This document shows, in pieces, positions 30,901 through 38,594 of a stretch of 42,635 nucleotides of DNA. The notes beneath the pieces were generated by a model, which was not told the DNA's origin, ran no database searches, and was given only the letters and a program-made list of their open reading frames with translations. Made by a program: the position numbers and the translations under genes. The stretch comes from an uncultured Verrucomicrobiota bacterium. GTDB taxonomy: Bacteria > Verrucomicrobiota > Verrucomicrobiia > Opitutales > Seribacteraceae. Within the stretch, counting starts at the first letter, position 1, and every line of letters begins with the position of its first letter. Location of the stretch: NCBI GenBank assembly GCA_902580225.1, contig CACHJU010000019.1:1-42635 (forward strand), in the 5' to 3' direction.

Positions 30901-31559
30901 TGGAGTTTTCCGACTCCTCAAATTGGGAGGGCTTCATTGAAGAAAAGCTGAAGGAACATCAATACGATTCGAAAAAATGGACGTCGGTTATTTTGGGTAT
31001 GGTCGAAGAAGTCATGGGTACCGAGTTGGAGCCCGGGTTTTCACTGAACAAACTGGAAACAGAAGACCGCTTGGAGGAGATGGAGTTTCACTTTCCTATG
31101 GCCCCGGGTTTCCTTCCCGAACTTGCCGGGTCTCTTCCCGATAGCTCGATCCTAAAGAAATATCTTGGCCGGTTGAACCGTGGGGATTGCAGCAGAATTG
31201 AGGAATCCGGTTACCTCAAGGGCTTGGTGGATCTGACTTTCAGGGCAAATGGAAAATACTACGTCCTGGACTGGAAATCGAACAAGCTTGGAGGAAATGC
31301 AGAAGGCTTCGGGGAGAAGGAAATGGAAAAGGAAATGCTCACCCATCACTACGTTCTGCAGTATCATCTCTATGTGGTCGCCGTTCACCGTTTCCTCCTT
31401 AGCCGAATGAAGGATTACTCATATGAAAGAAACTTCGGAGGCGTGTACTATCTGTTTGTGCGCGGAATGAAAGTCGGTTCCGAAAACGGAATTTATTTCG
31501 ATTTGCCCGATCTCGAAACGGTAAGGATTTTGGAAAACTTTCTAGTTGCGGGCAAATGA
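27987..31559 (+). CDS. recB: Exodeoxyribonuclease V beta subunit RecB
   Basis: This 1190-residue UvrD-type helicase-nuclease is complete. Walker A is ASAGTGKT (23-30), followed by TSAATEELRDRI, FFDDLL, LIDEFQDTDPVQF (motif II), LIGDPKQSIYRFRGAD (motif III), ILTVHKSKGLEYPIVF (motif V) and YVALTRSAAR (motif VI). The C-terminal nuclease domain has GSFMHDVFEHLEF, VDLTF and YYVLDWKSNKLG, matching the E. coli Asp-Asp-Lys active site and the QYHLYVVA motif. It drives 3'-5' unwinding and all DNA cutting by RecBCD. Both neighbours overlap by four bases (ATGA), so the three subunits are coupled. A long open frame on the opposite strand (28416-29384) is a composition artefact. Confidence 0.96.
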   Translation: MSGLTAFDSSKTKLEKGVTLLEASAGTGKTYALARIFLRLIAEEDVEVGKILTVTFTSAATEELRDRIRSLLVEAHETLQEEPKADEDAAFLRLRNEEKTGVSKDECLRRIKLAITCFDEAIISTIHGFCNRVLTENSFETRSLFDAQLDKASKEMALEGVQEYWRERFSCTPPVVSACASTKSIKPDEMADFLNGLPRTQEYVLGFEQEADIREEVDSLLAGFENLKASWPSGHADYADYVTNCLFKNARAKTNLDRHSRILNQALLKDEPSPAGIEILDEMRASKLKPKNAFGDREKPAFSYEADTFWSTLERFGRAVRVDCIRFLEKRMEEWKAKRGLLFFDDLLSLTAKSVASEDQDGEALRVGLRESFDAALIDEFQDTDPVQFEIFSKLFGELGEHWLYLIGDPKQSIYRFRGADLEAYFNFAKKTKALKYSLDTNFRAVTPLVESVNAFFSHSLEPFLHQELPFAPVKPNHAGKADKEKTYAEENEGKPAFVIRELGWRKEKEPKADEARRAIRKDMANEIYRILSTGTIGGEKVRAKDVAVLVRSNLDARNIWKYFRKRGLAAVVFTDVSLFESQEAKELLWVLEGLVNARNERAIKRALATGLLAMTSKDFQLWQDEPAKWDEWVGRFREYHETWRKKGIYVALRVLFRETRAIPQNIRRPDGERRVTNFLHLAEVLHQATSTNPLAPSSLVVWLRTRMEQRDVSNDEYQLRLESQSESIRILTVHKSKGLEYPIVFLPGLSFLSGKKGDDFKYHREDGKLVVDLKKTAGEDAQALGKREEEQEDARVLYVALTRSAARCYVYHAPVKISEKARVPAQVRLMRSWGSQAQASESEDSGFQEANTIQEQAQIWVNGLSGQADYMSCSDGQSDFQGEENPALKSSHDDSLEARNWKPDRKIPRAKIVESFSGLSKQVGFDGRDLDGISEGQDKQQDFLGEEKTPIFKFPAGANAGSFMHDVFEHLEFSDSSNWEGFIEEKLKEHQYDSKKWTSVILGMVEEVMGTELEPGFSLNKLETEDRLEEMEFHFPMAPGFLPELAGSLPDSSILKKYLGRLNRGDCSRIEESGYLKGLVDLTFRANGKYYVLDWKSNKLGGNAEGFGEKEMEKEMLTHHYVLQYHLYVVAVHRFLLSRMKDYSYERNFGGVYYLFVRGMKVGSENGIYFDLPDLETVRILENFLVAGK

Positions 31560-33259
31560 GTGCGGAAAAACAAGAGCAAAGAGATTGGGAGCTGGATGCA
31601 TTGGCTTCGGCAATCTCATCTTTTTTCAAACGCCGGGTAGCGGGAGAAGAAGGCAAAGCGTTGGCGGGGTTGACGCGGGAATTGGCAGCAAGGGCAGGAA
31701 GCGGTTCTAGTCATCTTGGTTCCGAACAGGCGGATGAAATTTATGAGAATTGGGCTTCGCTTCCCGGGATGGGTAGCGCGGACGAAAACCTGCCCCTCGT
31801 CCGCACCGGTGGAAAACTTTATTTCCGCAGGTTTTTCGAATATGAAAAGAAGGTAGCCGAAGCTCTCGGTCAACGCATCTCCAGTTCTCCCGTCCGGGCA
31901 TCTCAGGGCATGGTCGATTTCTTCAAGGATTCTCTTGCAGGTCAGGTTGATGATCAGCAGGCTCTTGCCGTCGGGGTCGCGCTGCAAAAGGATCTTCTCC
32001 TGCTCACGGGTGGGCCGGGCACGGGCAAAACACGAACCATTGTGACCATGCTGGCCGCCCATTTGCAAGCAAATCCGGGCATGCTCGTTGCCCTGGCCGC
32101 TCCGACGGGCAAGGCAGCCTTCCGGATGAGGGAGTCCATCCTCGAGACAATGGGATCCTTCGACTTACCTTATTCAATCCGCTCCGCTCTTTTGGATTCC
32201 GCACGCTCGACCACTATCCATCGATTGCTTGGCTCACGGATCGGATCCGTTGAGTTTCGCAGAAACAAAGGCAATCCGCTTCCGCATGATCTGGTTGTGG
32301 TGGACGAGGCTTCCATGGTTGATCTTCCTTTGATGGCCAAACTGTGCGACGCTTTGAGTGAGAAGGCCAAATTGATTCTCGTCGGTGATGCGGATCAATT
32401 GGCACCCGTTCAGGGTGGAGCGGTTTTCAACGGGTTGGTAAAGCCTTCGAAACGCAATGTATTTTCTCCTGGAGATTTACCCATGACGACCGCTTTCTCA
32501 AGTTCGGGAACCGCATCGGAGGGTGACGATCCTCTAGCGGGCAGTTTGGTTTGTCTTAGCCGGGTTCATCGTAGGGAAGGGAGTCCGTCGGCGGCTGTTT
32601 TGGGAAAACTATGCGATGCGGTCAGAGACGGAAAGGCGGACGATGCATTGGCACTGGTGGAAGCTGGGGAAGAGTGCATTCGTTTTGTCGAGAAATTGGA
32701 TGATCCCGTAATCGATCCTTCTATTCAGGCAGGCTTTCGGGATCTTGCGAATGCACAATCAGCGGAATATGCACTTTTAGCTCTGGGAAAATTTCGCATC
32801 CTTTGCGCTCACAATCATGGTCACTTCGGCGTTTCGAATTGGAACTTGCGGGCGGACAGTTTGCTTCCTTCCGAGGAGTTACGTCCCCGCCCCATTGTGG
32901 TAGGGGTGAACGACTATACGGTCGGCTTGTTCAACGGGGACGACGGAGTCGTTTTGGGCAAGCGGGCGCATTTCGGAGCGGAAAACGGCACCCGTGAGGT
33001 TGCCCGATCCAGGCTTCCTCAACATAAAGCCGGATACGCCTCTTCGATTCACCGAAGTCAGGGATCCGAATTCGATAAAGTAATGATTATTCTGCCTCCC
33101 GCGGATGCACACCTGCTGACCAGAGAACTCCTTTACGTGGCGGTCAGTCGGGCCAAATGTGCAGTTACATTGGTTGGTGATGGACACGCCCTCAGAGCTG
33201 CAGTCGAACATAGTGAGGAATCTCGCTCCGGCGTGCTTGACATGATTGCCAAGCGGTGA
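31556..33259 (+). CDS. recD: Exodeoxyribonuclease V alpha subunit RecD
   Basis: This 567-residue superfamily-1B helicase is slightly shorter than E. coli RecD (608). Walker A is GGPGTGKT (152-159), motif II VVVDEASMVDLPLM, motif III LVGDADQLAPVQGGAVF, the pin/SH3 region ends in PIVVGVNDYTVGLFNGDDG, and motifs V-VI are SSIHRSQGSEFDKV and LLYVAVSRAK. It is the fast 5'-3' motor of RecBCD. The residue-20-150 region corresponds to the RecC-contacting N-domain. It closes the recC-recB-recD operon. This order differs from E. coli, where recC is apart and the order is recB-recD. A decayed copy of the small Gly-rich gene follows directly. Confidence 0.95.
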   Translation: MSAEKQEQRDWELDALASAISSFFKRRVAGEEGKALAGLTRELAARAGSGSSHLGSEQADEIYENWASLPGMGSADENLPLVRTGGKLYFRRFFEYEKKVAEALGQRISSSPVRASQGMVDFFKDSLAGQVDDQQALAVGVALQKDLLLLTGGPGTGKTRTIVTMLAAHLQANPGMLVALAAPTGKAAFRMRESILETMGSFDLPYSIRSALLDSARSTTIHRLLGSRIGSVEFRRNKGNPLPHDLVVVDEASMVDLPLMAKLCDALSEKAKLILVGDADQLAPVQGGAVFNGLVKPSKRNVFSPGDLPMTTAFSSSGTASEGDDPLAGSLVCLSRVHRREGSPSAAVLGKLCDAVRDGKADDALALVEAGEECIRFVEKLDDPVIDPSIQAGFRDLANAQSAEYALLALGKFRILCAHNHGHFGVSNWNLRADSLLPSEELRPRPIVVGVNDYTVGLFNGDDGVVLGKRAHFGAENGTREVARSRLPQHKAGYASSIHRSQGSEFDKVMIILPPADAHLLTRELLYVAVSRAKCAVTLVGDGHALRAAVEHSEESRSGVLDMIAKR

Positions 33260-33270
33260 GTCTCGAATAA

Positions 33271-33572
33271 TCGAAAGATTTTGTTCTGGGAAACTACAAA
33301 CCTGAAGGAGGAGGGGGAGTTCCCTTTTGAGAGTAGGAATCGGGGCCTTGGTCGTTTCGAACTTGCCAAGCGGGGAACAAGATTTTGAAGACCACTGGTC
33401 TATTCCCGAAGGTTTTTCGAAGGACAAAAGAATCTTCCTTTCCCAACAATCCTACTTTGAGCAAGAGTTGGATTCGGCATTGGGAAAAAATAATTACGAA
33501 AGAGTTTTTATTATACTGAACGGATTGTTTTATTACATTATTGGTCCTTGGAAAAAATCCAAAACCAAATAA
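33271..33572 (+). pseudogene. Small Gly-rich protein, copy 3, frameshifted remnant
   Basis: The frame from 33277 reads DFVLGNYKPEGGGGVPF then stop, matching DLVQGNEPEGGGWGSF of the intact copy. A 4-base loss near 33318 shifts the frame. The rest continues from 33327 as GFSKDKRIFLSQQSYFEQEL, NNYERVFIILNGLF and IIGPWKKSKTK, matching FSSEEKIFLRQIWRFEEEID, LLLNGF and HGPWKDHF. It lacks a start codon and ends soon after GPWK. Divergence is much larger than between copies 1 and 2. With copy 2 it brackets recCBD. Confidence 0.7.
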
Positions 33573-33830
33573 ATTTTTTTTCCTGATTATCTCAAGTTTG
33601 AGCTTGAAATGAGCGTACTTGTGCTCCGAATTCAGAAAGAGCTTAGAGAATTCTTGAGAACAAGGTAATCGAGAAATCAATCCTGAAAGGCTGAGGAAGT
33701 TGAAAAATGCAATTTATACTTTTAACCCTAAAACTTGGCACTTTACATAGCAAATGATTAAATTCGATAATCGGATGGATGGTTATATTTTACACTTTAT
33801 CCAAGCACCCAAATTTATTTTGATAAGGAT

Positions 33831-34247
33831 ATGATTGCAGCTAGGTCAGCCAAAAATACACTGGGTTGTTTAATCGGGTGTGCGATTGGGGATTTGGGGG
33901 CAATTTTTCTTTTTCAGAGTCATTTTGCACCGGAGTCTATTCCCCAAGATTTATGGACTATGGTTTGGATCGTGGCCATGAGTTCGGGCATTGTAACCAG
34001 TGTGATTTTGGAAACTTTTATATTATGGAAACAGTTGGGTGCAAAGGAAGCCTTTAAAACTGCGGTTGGAATGAGTATGATTTCCATGCTCCTCATGGAA
34101 GTGGCAATGAATGTGGTTGATTATGGGATGATGGGTGAGCCGGCAATCACCTTTGCTGTTTTACCTTTTACATTAGGTGCAGGCTTTTTAGCGGCATGGC
34201 CATATAATTTCTGGCGTTTGAAAAAACATGGAAAATGTTGCCATTAA
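33831..34247 (+). CDS. DUF4396-type membrane protein
   Basis: This 138-residue protein has four membrane segments. The pattern LGCLIGCAIGDLGAIFLF, then GMSMISMLLMEVAMNVVDY, then LPFTLGAGFLAAWPYNFWRL and a terminal KKHGKCCH is that of DUF4396. The Cys/His tail suggests metal binding, and the family is often found near metal or thiol genes, but its role is unknown. It lies alone after a 258-base spacer (33573-33830) in which I see no gene. Confidence 0.78.
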   Translation: MIAARSAKNTLGCLIGCAIGDLGAIFLFQSHFAPESIPQDLWTMVWIVAMSSGIVTSVILETFILWKQLGAKEAFKTAVGMSMISMLLMEVAMNVVDYGMMGEPAITFAVLPFTLGAGFLAAWPYNFWRLKKHGKCCH

Positions 34248-34321
34248 AAATCAGAAAAGAGAACTTTACACTTTTTCTATCCTTGCCCTTCGACGCGTTT
34301 TATTTCTAATCTTTTAATATT

Positions 34322-35941
34322 ATGAAACTACTTCACCGTGAAGATGTGTTAGAAGCAGGGCACGACCTACCTACAACTGGACTTTGTGCGAACATCGGCC
34401 CGGCTGAAATGGAGGAGTTGAAATTTGGTGGGGAGTGGATTCTTGCTGAGGATGAGACCTTGGTTGCGGACGGTCATGAGCAGAGATTTTTATACATGGT
34501 GGTGATGGGGGAGGTCGGAATTTTTAAGGCCAATGATCAGGGAAAGAGCCAGCATATTGCCACTTTGGGAAATGGAGCCGCTTTCGGAGAAATGGCCTTT
34601 CTAAGTGGAGGTGTGGCTTCAGCAAGTGTGCAGGCCGTGGGCGAATGTATTCTATGGAGGCTCGATCACGAACGGCTGATCGAATTTATTGGCGAGCATG
34701 GTGCAGCTGGTGGACAGCTTTGTTTAAATGTGGCCAGTATTCTTTCCGGTCGTCTGGTGGAGGGGAATGGAAAAGTAGTCCAAATGGGTAAGGAATTACA
34801 AACTTCTCTGGCTCAGCTTCAACAGGTAGCTTCGGCAGGAACCCAGAAGGATCAGGCGTTAAGACAGATGCAGGGCAAGGTTTCCAACATGCAAAATGCA
34901 TTCAAGGGAAGTGCTGTTCAGAAAAAAGGTAATAATTGGTTTGCGATTGCCGCGAGTGCAGTTGCATTTTTAAGCACTGCAGGATTGGTTGCTATGTTTG
35001 TGGCCACAGATGATTCTTCCGAACAACTCAGTGTTGACCTCAGCCAAGAAGTGAAAGAATTAAAAGCCAATGAGGAATTTTTTCTGGGTCTAAAGAAAAA
35101 ACTGGAAGCCGAAAATAAAAGCCTCGCCGAAGATAAAACTGAATTAACTGAGTCCAAAGAAGAACTTTCCGAAAACATTGCTAGGCTTATGTCCAGTGAA
35201 CTGGCACTCAGGGACGATGTGAGGGGATTGGAGCGAAAATTATCGGATGCCCGGGACGAAATAGTACGGGCCGGTTCTTTAGCAAAGGCGAGTGAGAAAA
35301 TTGATCCTCAAGCAAAGAAGCCCGTTGATCAATCTGAGACCGATGCAATCCTTAAATGGGCTCGAAGTAACACTACCCTAGTTTTCCCTCTTGTCTTAAA
35401 GGCTCTAAAACCAGTAGTTTTACAGGACCGTGGGCAACAGGTGAAAATCCCTGTCCCAGTTGGAGGATTTTTGAAAGCCTCTCGATTTCACCCGACTGCT
35501 CCGGACTATTTGATTGTTTCCCAAACAAATAGTGACAAGTTTCTCGCTACTATGCCGATTGCAAATGGAAGCTTTGTAGAAGTGATCAAACCGAAGTATC
35601 AGGCTCACATGAGTCGAATGGGAAGTGGAGGGAATCCGCTTTTTACCCCCTCCAGGAAGAAAGTGAGCCCATCCCCAGTCTCTAGGCCCGTTTCCAATAT
35701 GAGTTCAAGCCCGTCCAAACCAGCAATTGCTGATAATATGGAATCTGAAAAAACTATTAAAACTGCTCCCGTTTTAACCGGTCGTCCAAAAAATCCTCAA
35801 AAACCGGCTAATCTTTTAGACCAAGTTTCAAGTAAGCCAGCCAAGGAAGAGGATACCAGTGATCATGGACCCAATTGTGTTTGCAGGGCCTGTCGTACTA
35901 AGAAAATGGGTAAAGGGGGAAGTCTTTTTCCAGACTTATAG
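34322..35941 (+). CDS. Cyclic-nucleotide-binding-fold protein with membrane helix and coiled coil
   Basis: This is a 539-residue modular protein. Residues 25-150 form a CNB-type β-roll with FLYMVVMGEVGIFKANDQG and FGEMAFLSGGVASASV. In the latter the phosphate-binding Arg of cAMP-binding members is replaced by Ala/Ser, so cyclic-nucleotide binding is doubtful. A linker helix leads to one membrane segment (WFAIAASAVAFLSTAGLVAMF, about 207-227). A long charged coiled coil (235-320) follows, then a small folded part (about 345-425), a Pro/Ser-rich stretch and a tail with CVCRACRTKK that could bind metal. Topology (cytoplasmic sensor, outside coiled coil) is inferred. It is single-gene, with its own 5' region. 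Confidence 0.8.
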   Translation: MKLLHREDVLEAGHDLPTTGLCANIGPAEMEELKFGGEWILAEDETLVADGHEQRFLYMVVMGEVGIFKANDQGKSQHIATLGNGAAFGEMAFLSGGVASASVQAVGECILWRLDHERLIEFIGEHGAAGGQLCLNVASILSGRLVEGNGKVVQMGKELQTSLAQLQQVASAGTQKDQALRQMQGKVSNMQNAFKGSAVQKKGNNWFAIAASAVAFLSTAGLVAMFVATDDSSEQLSVDLSQEVKELKANEEFFLGLKKKLEAENKSLAEDKTELTESKEELSENIARLMSSELALRDDVRGLERKLSDARDEIVRAGSLAKASEKIDPQAKKPVDQSETDAILKWARSNTTLVFPLVLKALKPVVLQDRGQQVKIPVPVGGFLKASRFHPTAPDYLIVSQTNSDKFLATMPIANGSFVEVIKPKYQAHMSRMGSGGNPLFTPSRKKVSPSPVSRPVSNMSSSPSKPAIADNMESEKTIKTAPVLTGRPKNPQKPANLLDQVSSKPAKEEDTSDHGPNCVCRACRTKKMGKGGSLFPDL

Positions 35942-36144
35942 GTTTCAGTTAAAAAAAATTACTTAATCCATTTATGGAAAGAGTCTTTCCCAATTCTTAA
36001 TAAGTACGAATTGTTTCTTTAGAATGTTAAATTTTGGTAACGAGAAATTTAAGGTTTGTTTTAAGGTCTTTTCATTCAATTCTAATATCTTTATTAACCC
36101 ATTTTAATATATAAAAAATCAACATACCTTCTGCTATCAATTTT

Positions 36145-36370
36145 TTGATAGGAATTTCCTCTGTATTTTCTCAAGATAGAGAGCCCCGTGATCCTCGCGG
36201 AGCAACAGTGGTTCCTAGAGGACTCCGTGCAACGCGTCTCGAGCTTCCTGATCCCCGTGGACCAGCTGTTTATCCTCGCAGTGCACCACCGTGATCCTCG
36301 TATTGACCCTCGTGGTGCTCCGCCGCGCGATCCGCGTGTCGATCCTCGAGAAGCACCGCCACGACGATAG
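36145..36370 (+). pseudogene. Decayed secreted Arg/Asp/Pro-repeat peptide gene
   Basis: From TTG 36145 one frame reads a short signal-like LIGISSVFSQDREPRDPRG, then PRGLRATRLELPDPRGPAVY and PRSAPP before a TGA near 36292. Shifting frame at that point continues the same composition: RDPRIDPRGAPP, RDPRVDPREAPPRR and stop TAG at 36370. The loss of two bases (CG before TGATCC) explains the break. An earlier TGA-like block in the other frames excludes them. The product would be an exported, very basic/acidic repeat peptide. A strong terminator follows, supporting that this was a transcribed gene. Confidence 0.5.
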
Positions 36371-36402
36371 GAAATTAAGTAAAATTTCGCTTTAAGACGT
36401 AG

Positions 36403-36435
36403 GGAAGGCTGTGGAAACGCAGCCTTCCTTTTTTT
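36403..36435 (+). terminator. Strong rho-independent terminator
   Basis: GGAAGGCTG (36403-36411) pairs perfectly with CAGCCTTCC (36420-36428) around an 8-base loop, followed by seven T. It ends + strand transcription after the RDPR-repeat gene. Confidence 0.88.
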
Positions 36436-36473
36436 GCAACAAAGAAGATCTATAAAAAGTGAAGAAGAGTATT

Positions 36474-37568
36474 CTACCTGCTAAAAAGTGCATGTAATCC
36501 GGCACCGATAAGAGCGGAAAATATGGCAAGGATTAAATAAGCATTACGATTATTCCACCGGGTCAGTTTTTCCCATCCCGAATACCAGTAAACTGAAACT
36601 TCTTCACCGTGTCGAAAATGTTGTAAGTCCTCAAGAAATGAGGAAACCGATGAATATCTATCATATTTCTTTCTTTTTAATGCTTTTAAACAGATTGCCT
36701 GAAGGTCACGGGGCAGATCGAAGTGAGGAGCAACTTCTCTAGGCAAAGGAAGGGAGTGTTCGAGAATCTTCTTTTTGATTTCATAGGGGTCTTCTCCTTC
36801 AAATAAAAATTGATGAGTCATCATCTCATACAGAATGATACCGAGGGAAAACACATCGGTTCGCCCATCAAGGTCGGGTTCGCCCTTAGCTACTTCAGGA
36901 GTCATGTACATTGGGGTACCATAGTGTTTACCAACAGGTGTCAAAGTTGTATCTGTTTTCCCATTTTCAATATCTTCCGATTCGGCGATTGGAGCCGAAC
37001 CTAAAACTTTAGCCAAACCCCAATCAAGAACATAGACCTCCCCAAATTTACCCACGATAATATTTGCTGGTTTTAAATCTCGGTGAATGACTCCGAGATC
37101 GTGAGCATAGGCAATGGTCTGGCTAACTTGAATAAGAATATCCAGGAGACGTGGAAGGGGAAATTTTTCCACAACCTCGGGAACTTCCTGTCTTAAGTCA
37201 AAAAGGATATCCCTGAGATCCCTTCCATCCACTTTTTTCATGGTGAAAAATAACTGACCTTCCCGGTCACGTCCTAGTTCATACAGTGGAATAGTACCTG
37301 GATGTTCAATATTGGCAGTGACCCTTGCTTCTCTGAGAAATCGCTTATTTTCAATTTCAGAATCCTGTAAGTCCTGATGTAAAGTCTTATAGGCGACTTC
37401 GCGATGTAGATTTAAGTCACTGGTGTGAAATAATTTAGCAGTTCCCCCTTCGGAAAGAGGTTTGAGGTCACCATATTTTAATGACCCGCTTTTCCAAGCC
37501 CGGGGGAGAAGGGCGTCGGTTTCATCTGATTGAAAAATATTGGAAATTTTGGATTCTTTTTTAATCAC
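36474..37568 (-). CDS. Ser/Thr protein kinase with C-terminal membrane anchor
   Basis: This 364-residue Hanks-type kinase has a Gly-rich loop LSEGGTAKLF, Lys61 in AYKTL, Glu80 on the C-helix, the catalytic loop HRDLKPANI (162-170), DWG at 182-184 where most kinases have DFG, and YGTPMYMTPEV in place of the APE region. One membrane helix near the C-terminus (AYLILAIFSALIGAGLHAL) anchors it with the kinase in the cytoplasm and almost nothing outside. DWG is common in PVC-group kinases and does not imply inactivity. The GTG start overlaps the trhO stop as GTGA, so the two are co-transcribed. No extracellular sensor domain is present. Confidence 0.92.
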   Translation of the reverse strand: MIKKESKISNIFQSDETDALLPRAWKSGSLKYGDLKPLSEGGTAKLFHTSDLNLHREVAYKTLHQDLQDSEIENKRFLREARVTANIEHPGTIPLYELGRDREGQLFFTMKKVDGRDLRDILFDLRQEVPEVVEKFPLPRLLDILIQVSQTIAYAHDLGVIHRDLKPANIIVGKFGEVYVLDWGLAKVLGSAPIAESEDIENGKTDTTLTPVGKHYGTPMYMTPEVAKGEPDLDGRTDVFSLGIILYEMMTHQFLFEGEDPYEIKKKILEHSLPLPREVAPHFDLPRDLQAICLKALKRKKYDRYSSVSSFLEDLQHFRHGEEVSVYWYSGWEKLTRWNNRNAYLILAIFSALIGAGLHALFSR

Positions 37569-38542
37569 ATCATTTTTGCAGTCTTGGAATAAGCATTCTT
37601 TTTCCGGGCCATTTTCTTTTGAGTCATGAGGGGTACATTTTGTCCGAGGTGAGGTCGATTCTTGGCACGGGCCATTTTAATTTGCCGATTTCTTTCTTCC
37701 AAGCTCGAGCGTTTAATTGGATCTAATAAATCGGCACAATGAGGGCAGCAGATTCCTGCCTCATATTTTTCAGATTTCATATCGTTGGCATTTAATGGCC
37801 ATCGGCAACCGAAACATATTTTCGAATCACCATCCTTTAAACCGTGAACTACTGAGACCCGGTGGTCGAAGACAAAACATTCTCCTTCCCAAAGGCTTTT
37901 TTCCAGTTTCACTTTTTCTAGGTAGTTTAAAATTCCCCCCTTTAAGTGAAAAACTTCTTTGAATCCTTTTTTAAGTAGATGAGAAGAAGCTTTTTCGCAA
38001 CGAATGCCTCCGGTACAGAACATGGCGATTTTTTTATCCTTATGCGCCTGTAGATTTTTCTGGACATAATCGTTCCATTGTCCGAATGCTTGGGTTTTGG
38101 GATTAACCGCTCCTTTAAAAGTACCAATTTGCACTTCATAATCATTACGGGTATCAATGAGAATCACATTGGGATCTTCCACGATGCTATTCCATTTCTC
38201 AGGTTCGACATAAGTACCAACTTTTTCATTTGGGTTAACGGATGAATCACCTAGAGTAACAATTTCTTTTCGTACTACCACCCGAATTCTGTAAAAAGTT
38301 TTTCTCGGAGTTATGGTTGTGCGAAAAGGCATTTTAGCGAACCGCTCATCTTTTTTGATGAAGGTTATAACTTCATTTATGCCCTCTACAGTGCTAGAAA
38401 TGGTTGCGTTGATTCCCTCTTCTGCAAGAATTATGGTACCCACTACACTGAATTTTTTACACTTGGTTCTTAGCTTTCTTTGCCAATCCAAACAATCGGG
38501 TAAGTGGGCAAATTGATAAAATGTCGCTATAGTTTGCTCCAT
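37565..38542 (-). CDS. trhO: tRNA uridine(34) hydroxylase (rhodanese family)
   Basis: From ATG 38542 the protein has 325 residues, as expected for TrhO/YceA. The N-terminal acylphosphatase-like part reads ATFYQFAHLPDC, GTIILAEEGINATISST and FYRIRVVVRKEIV. The rhodanese domain has VLIDTRNDYEVQIGTFKGA and the active-site loop CTGGIRCEKAS. A Cys-rich C-terminal segment (CFGCRWPLNAND, GICCPHC) follows. The enzyme makes 5-hydroxyuridine at the tRNA wobble position. A TTG at 38581 would add 13 residues without family support. It heads an operon with the kinase. Confidence 0.93.
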   Translation of the reverse strand: MEQTIATFYQFAHLPDCLDWQRKLRTKCKKFSVVGTIILAEEGINATISSTVEGINEVITFIKKDERFAKMPFRTTITPRKTFYRIRVVVRKEIVTLGDSSVNPNEKVGTYVEPEKWNSIVEDPNVILIDTRNDYEVQIGTFKGAVNPKTQAFGQWNDYVQKNLQAHKDKKIAMFCTGGIRCEKASSHLLKKGFKEVFHLKGGILNYLEKVKLEKSLWEGECFVFDHRVSVVHGLKDGDSKICFGCRWPLNANDMKSEKYEAGICCPHCADLLDPIKRSSLEERNRQIKMARAKNRPHLGQNVPLMTQKKMARKKNAYSKTAKMM

Positions 38543-38594
38543 ATTGTTATCAAGATAGTCGAGTCTGGAAGGATAATCCAAACAAAAAATTTAT

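Noticed and set aside
36188-36370. 60-codon frame starting at GTG/ATG-like codon 36188 as a complete gene
   Set aside because: Its first half is an out-of-frame reading; the RDPR composition and signal-like start are in the adjacent frame until the deletion near 36290.
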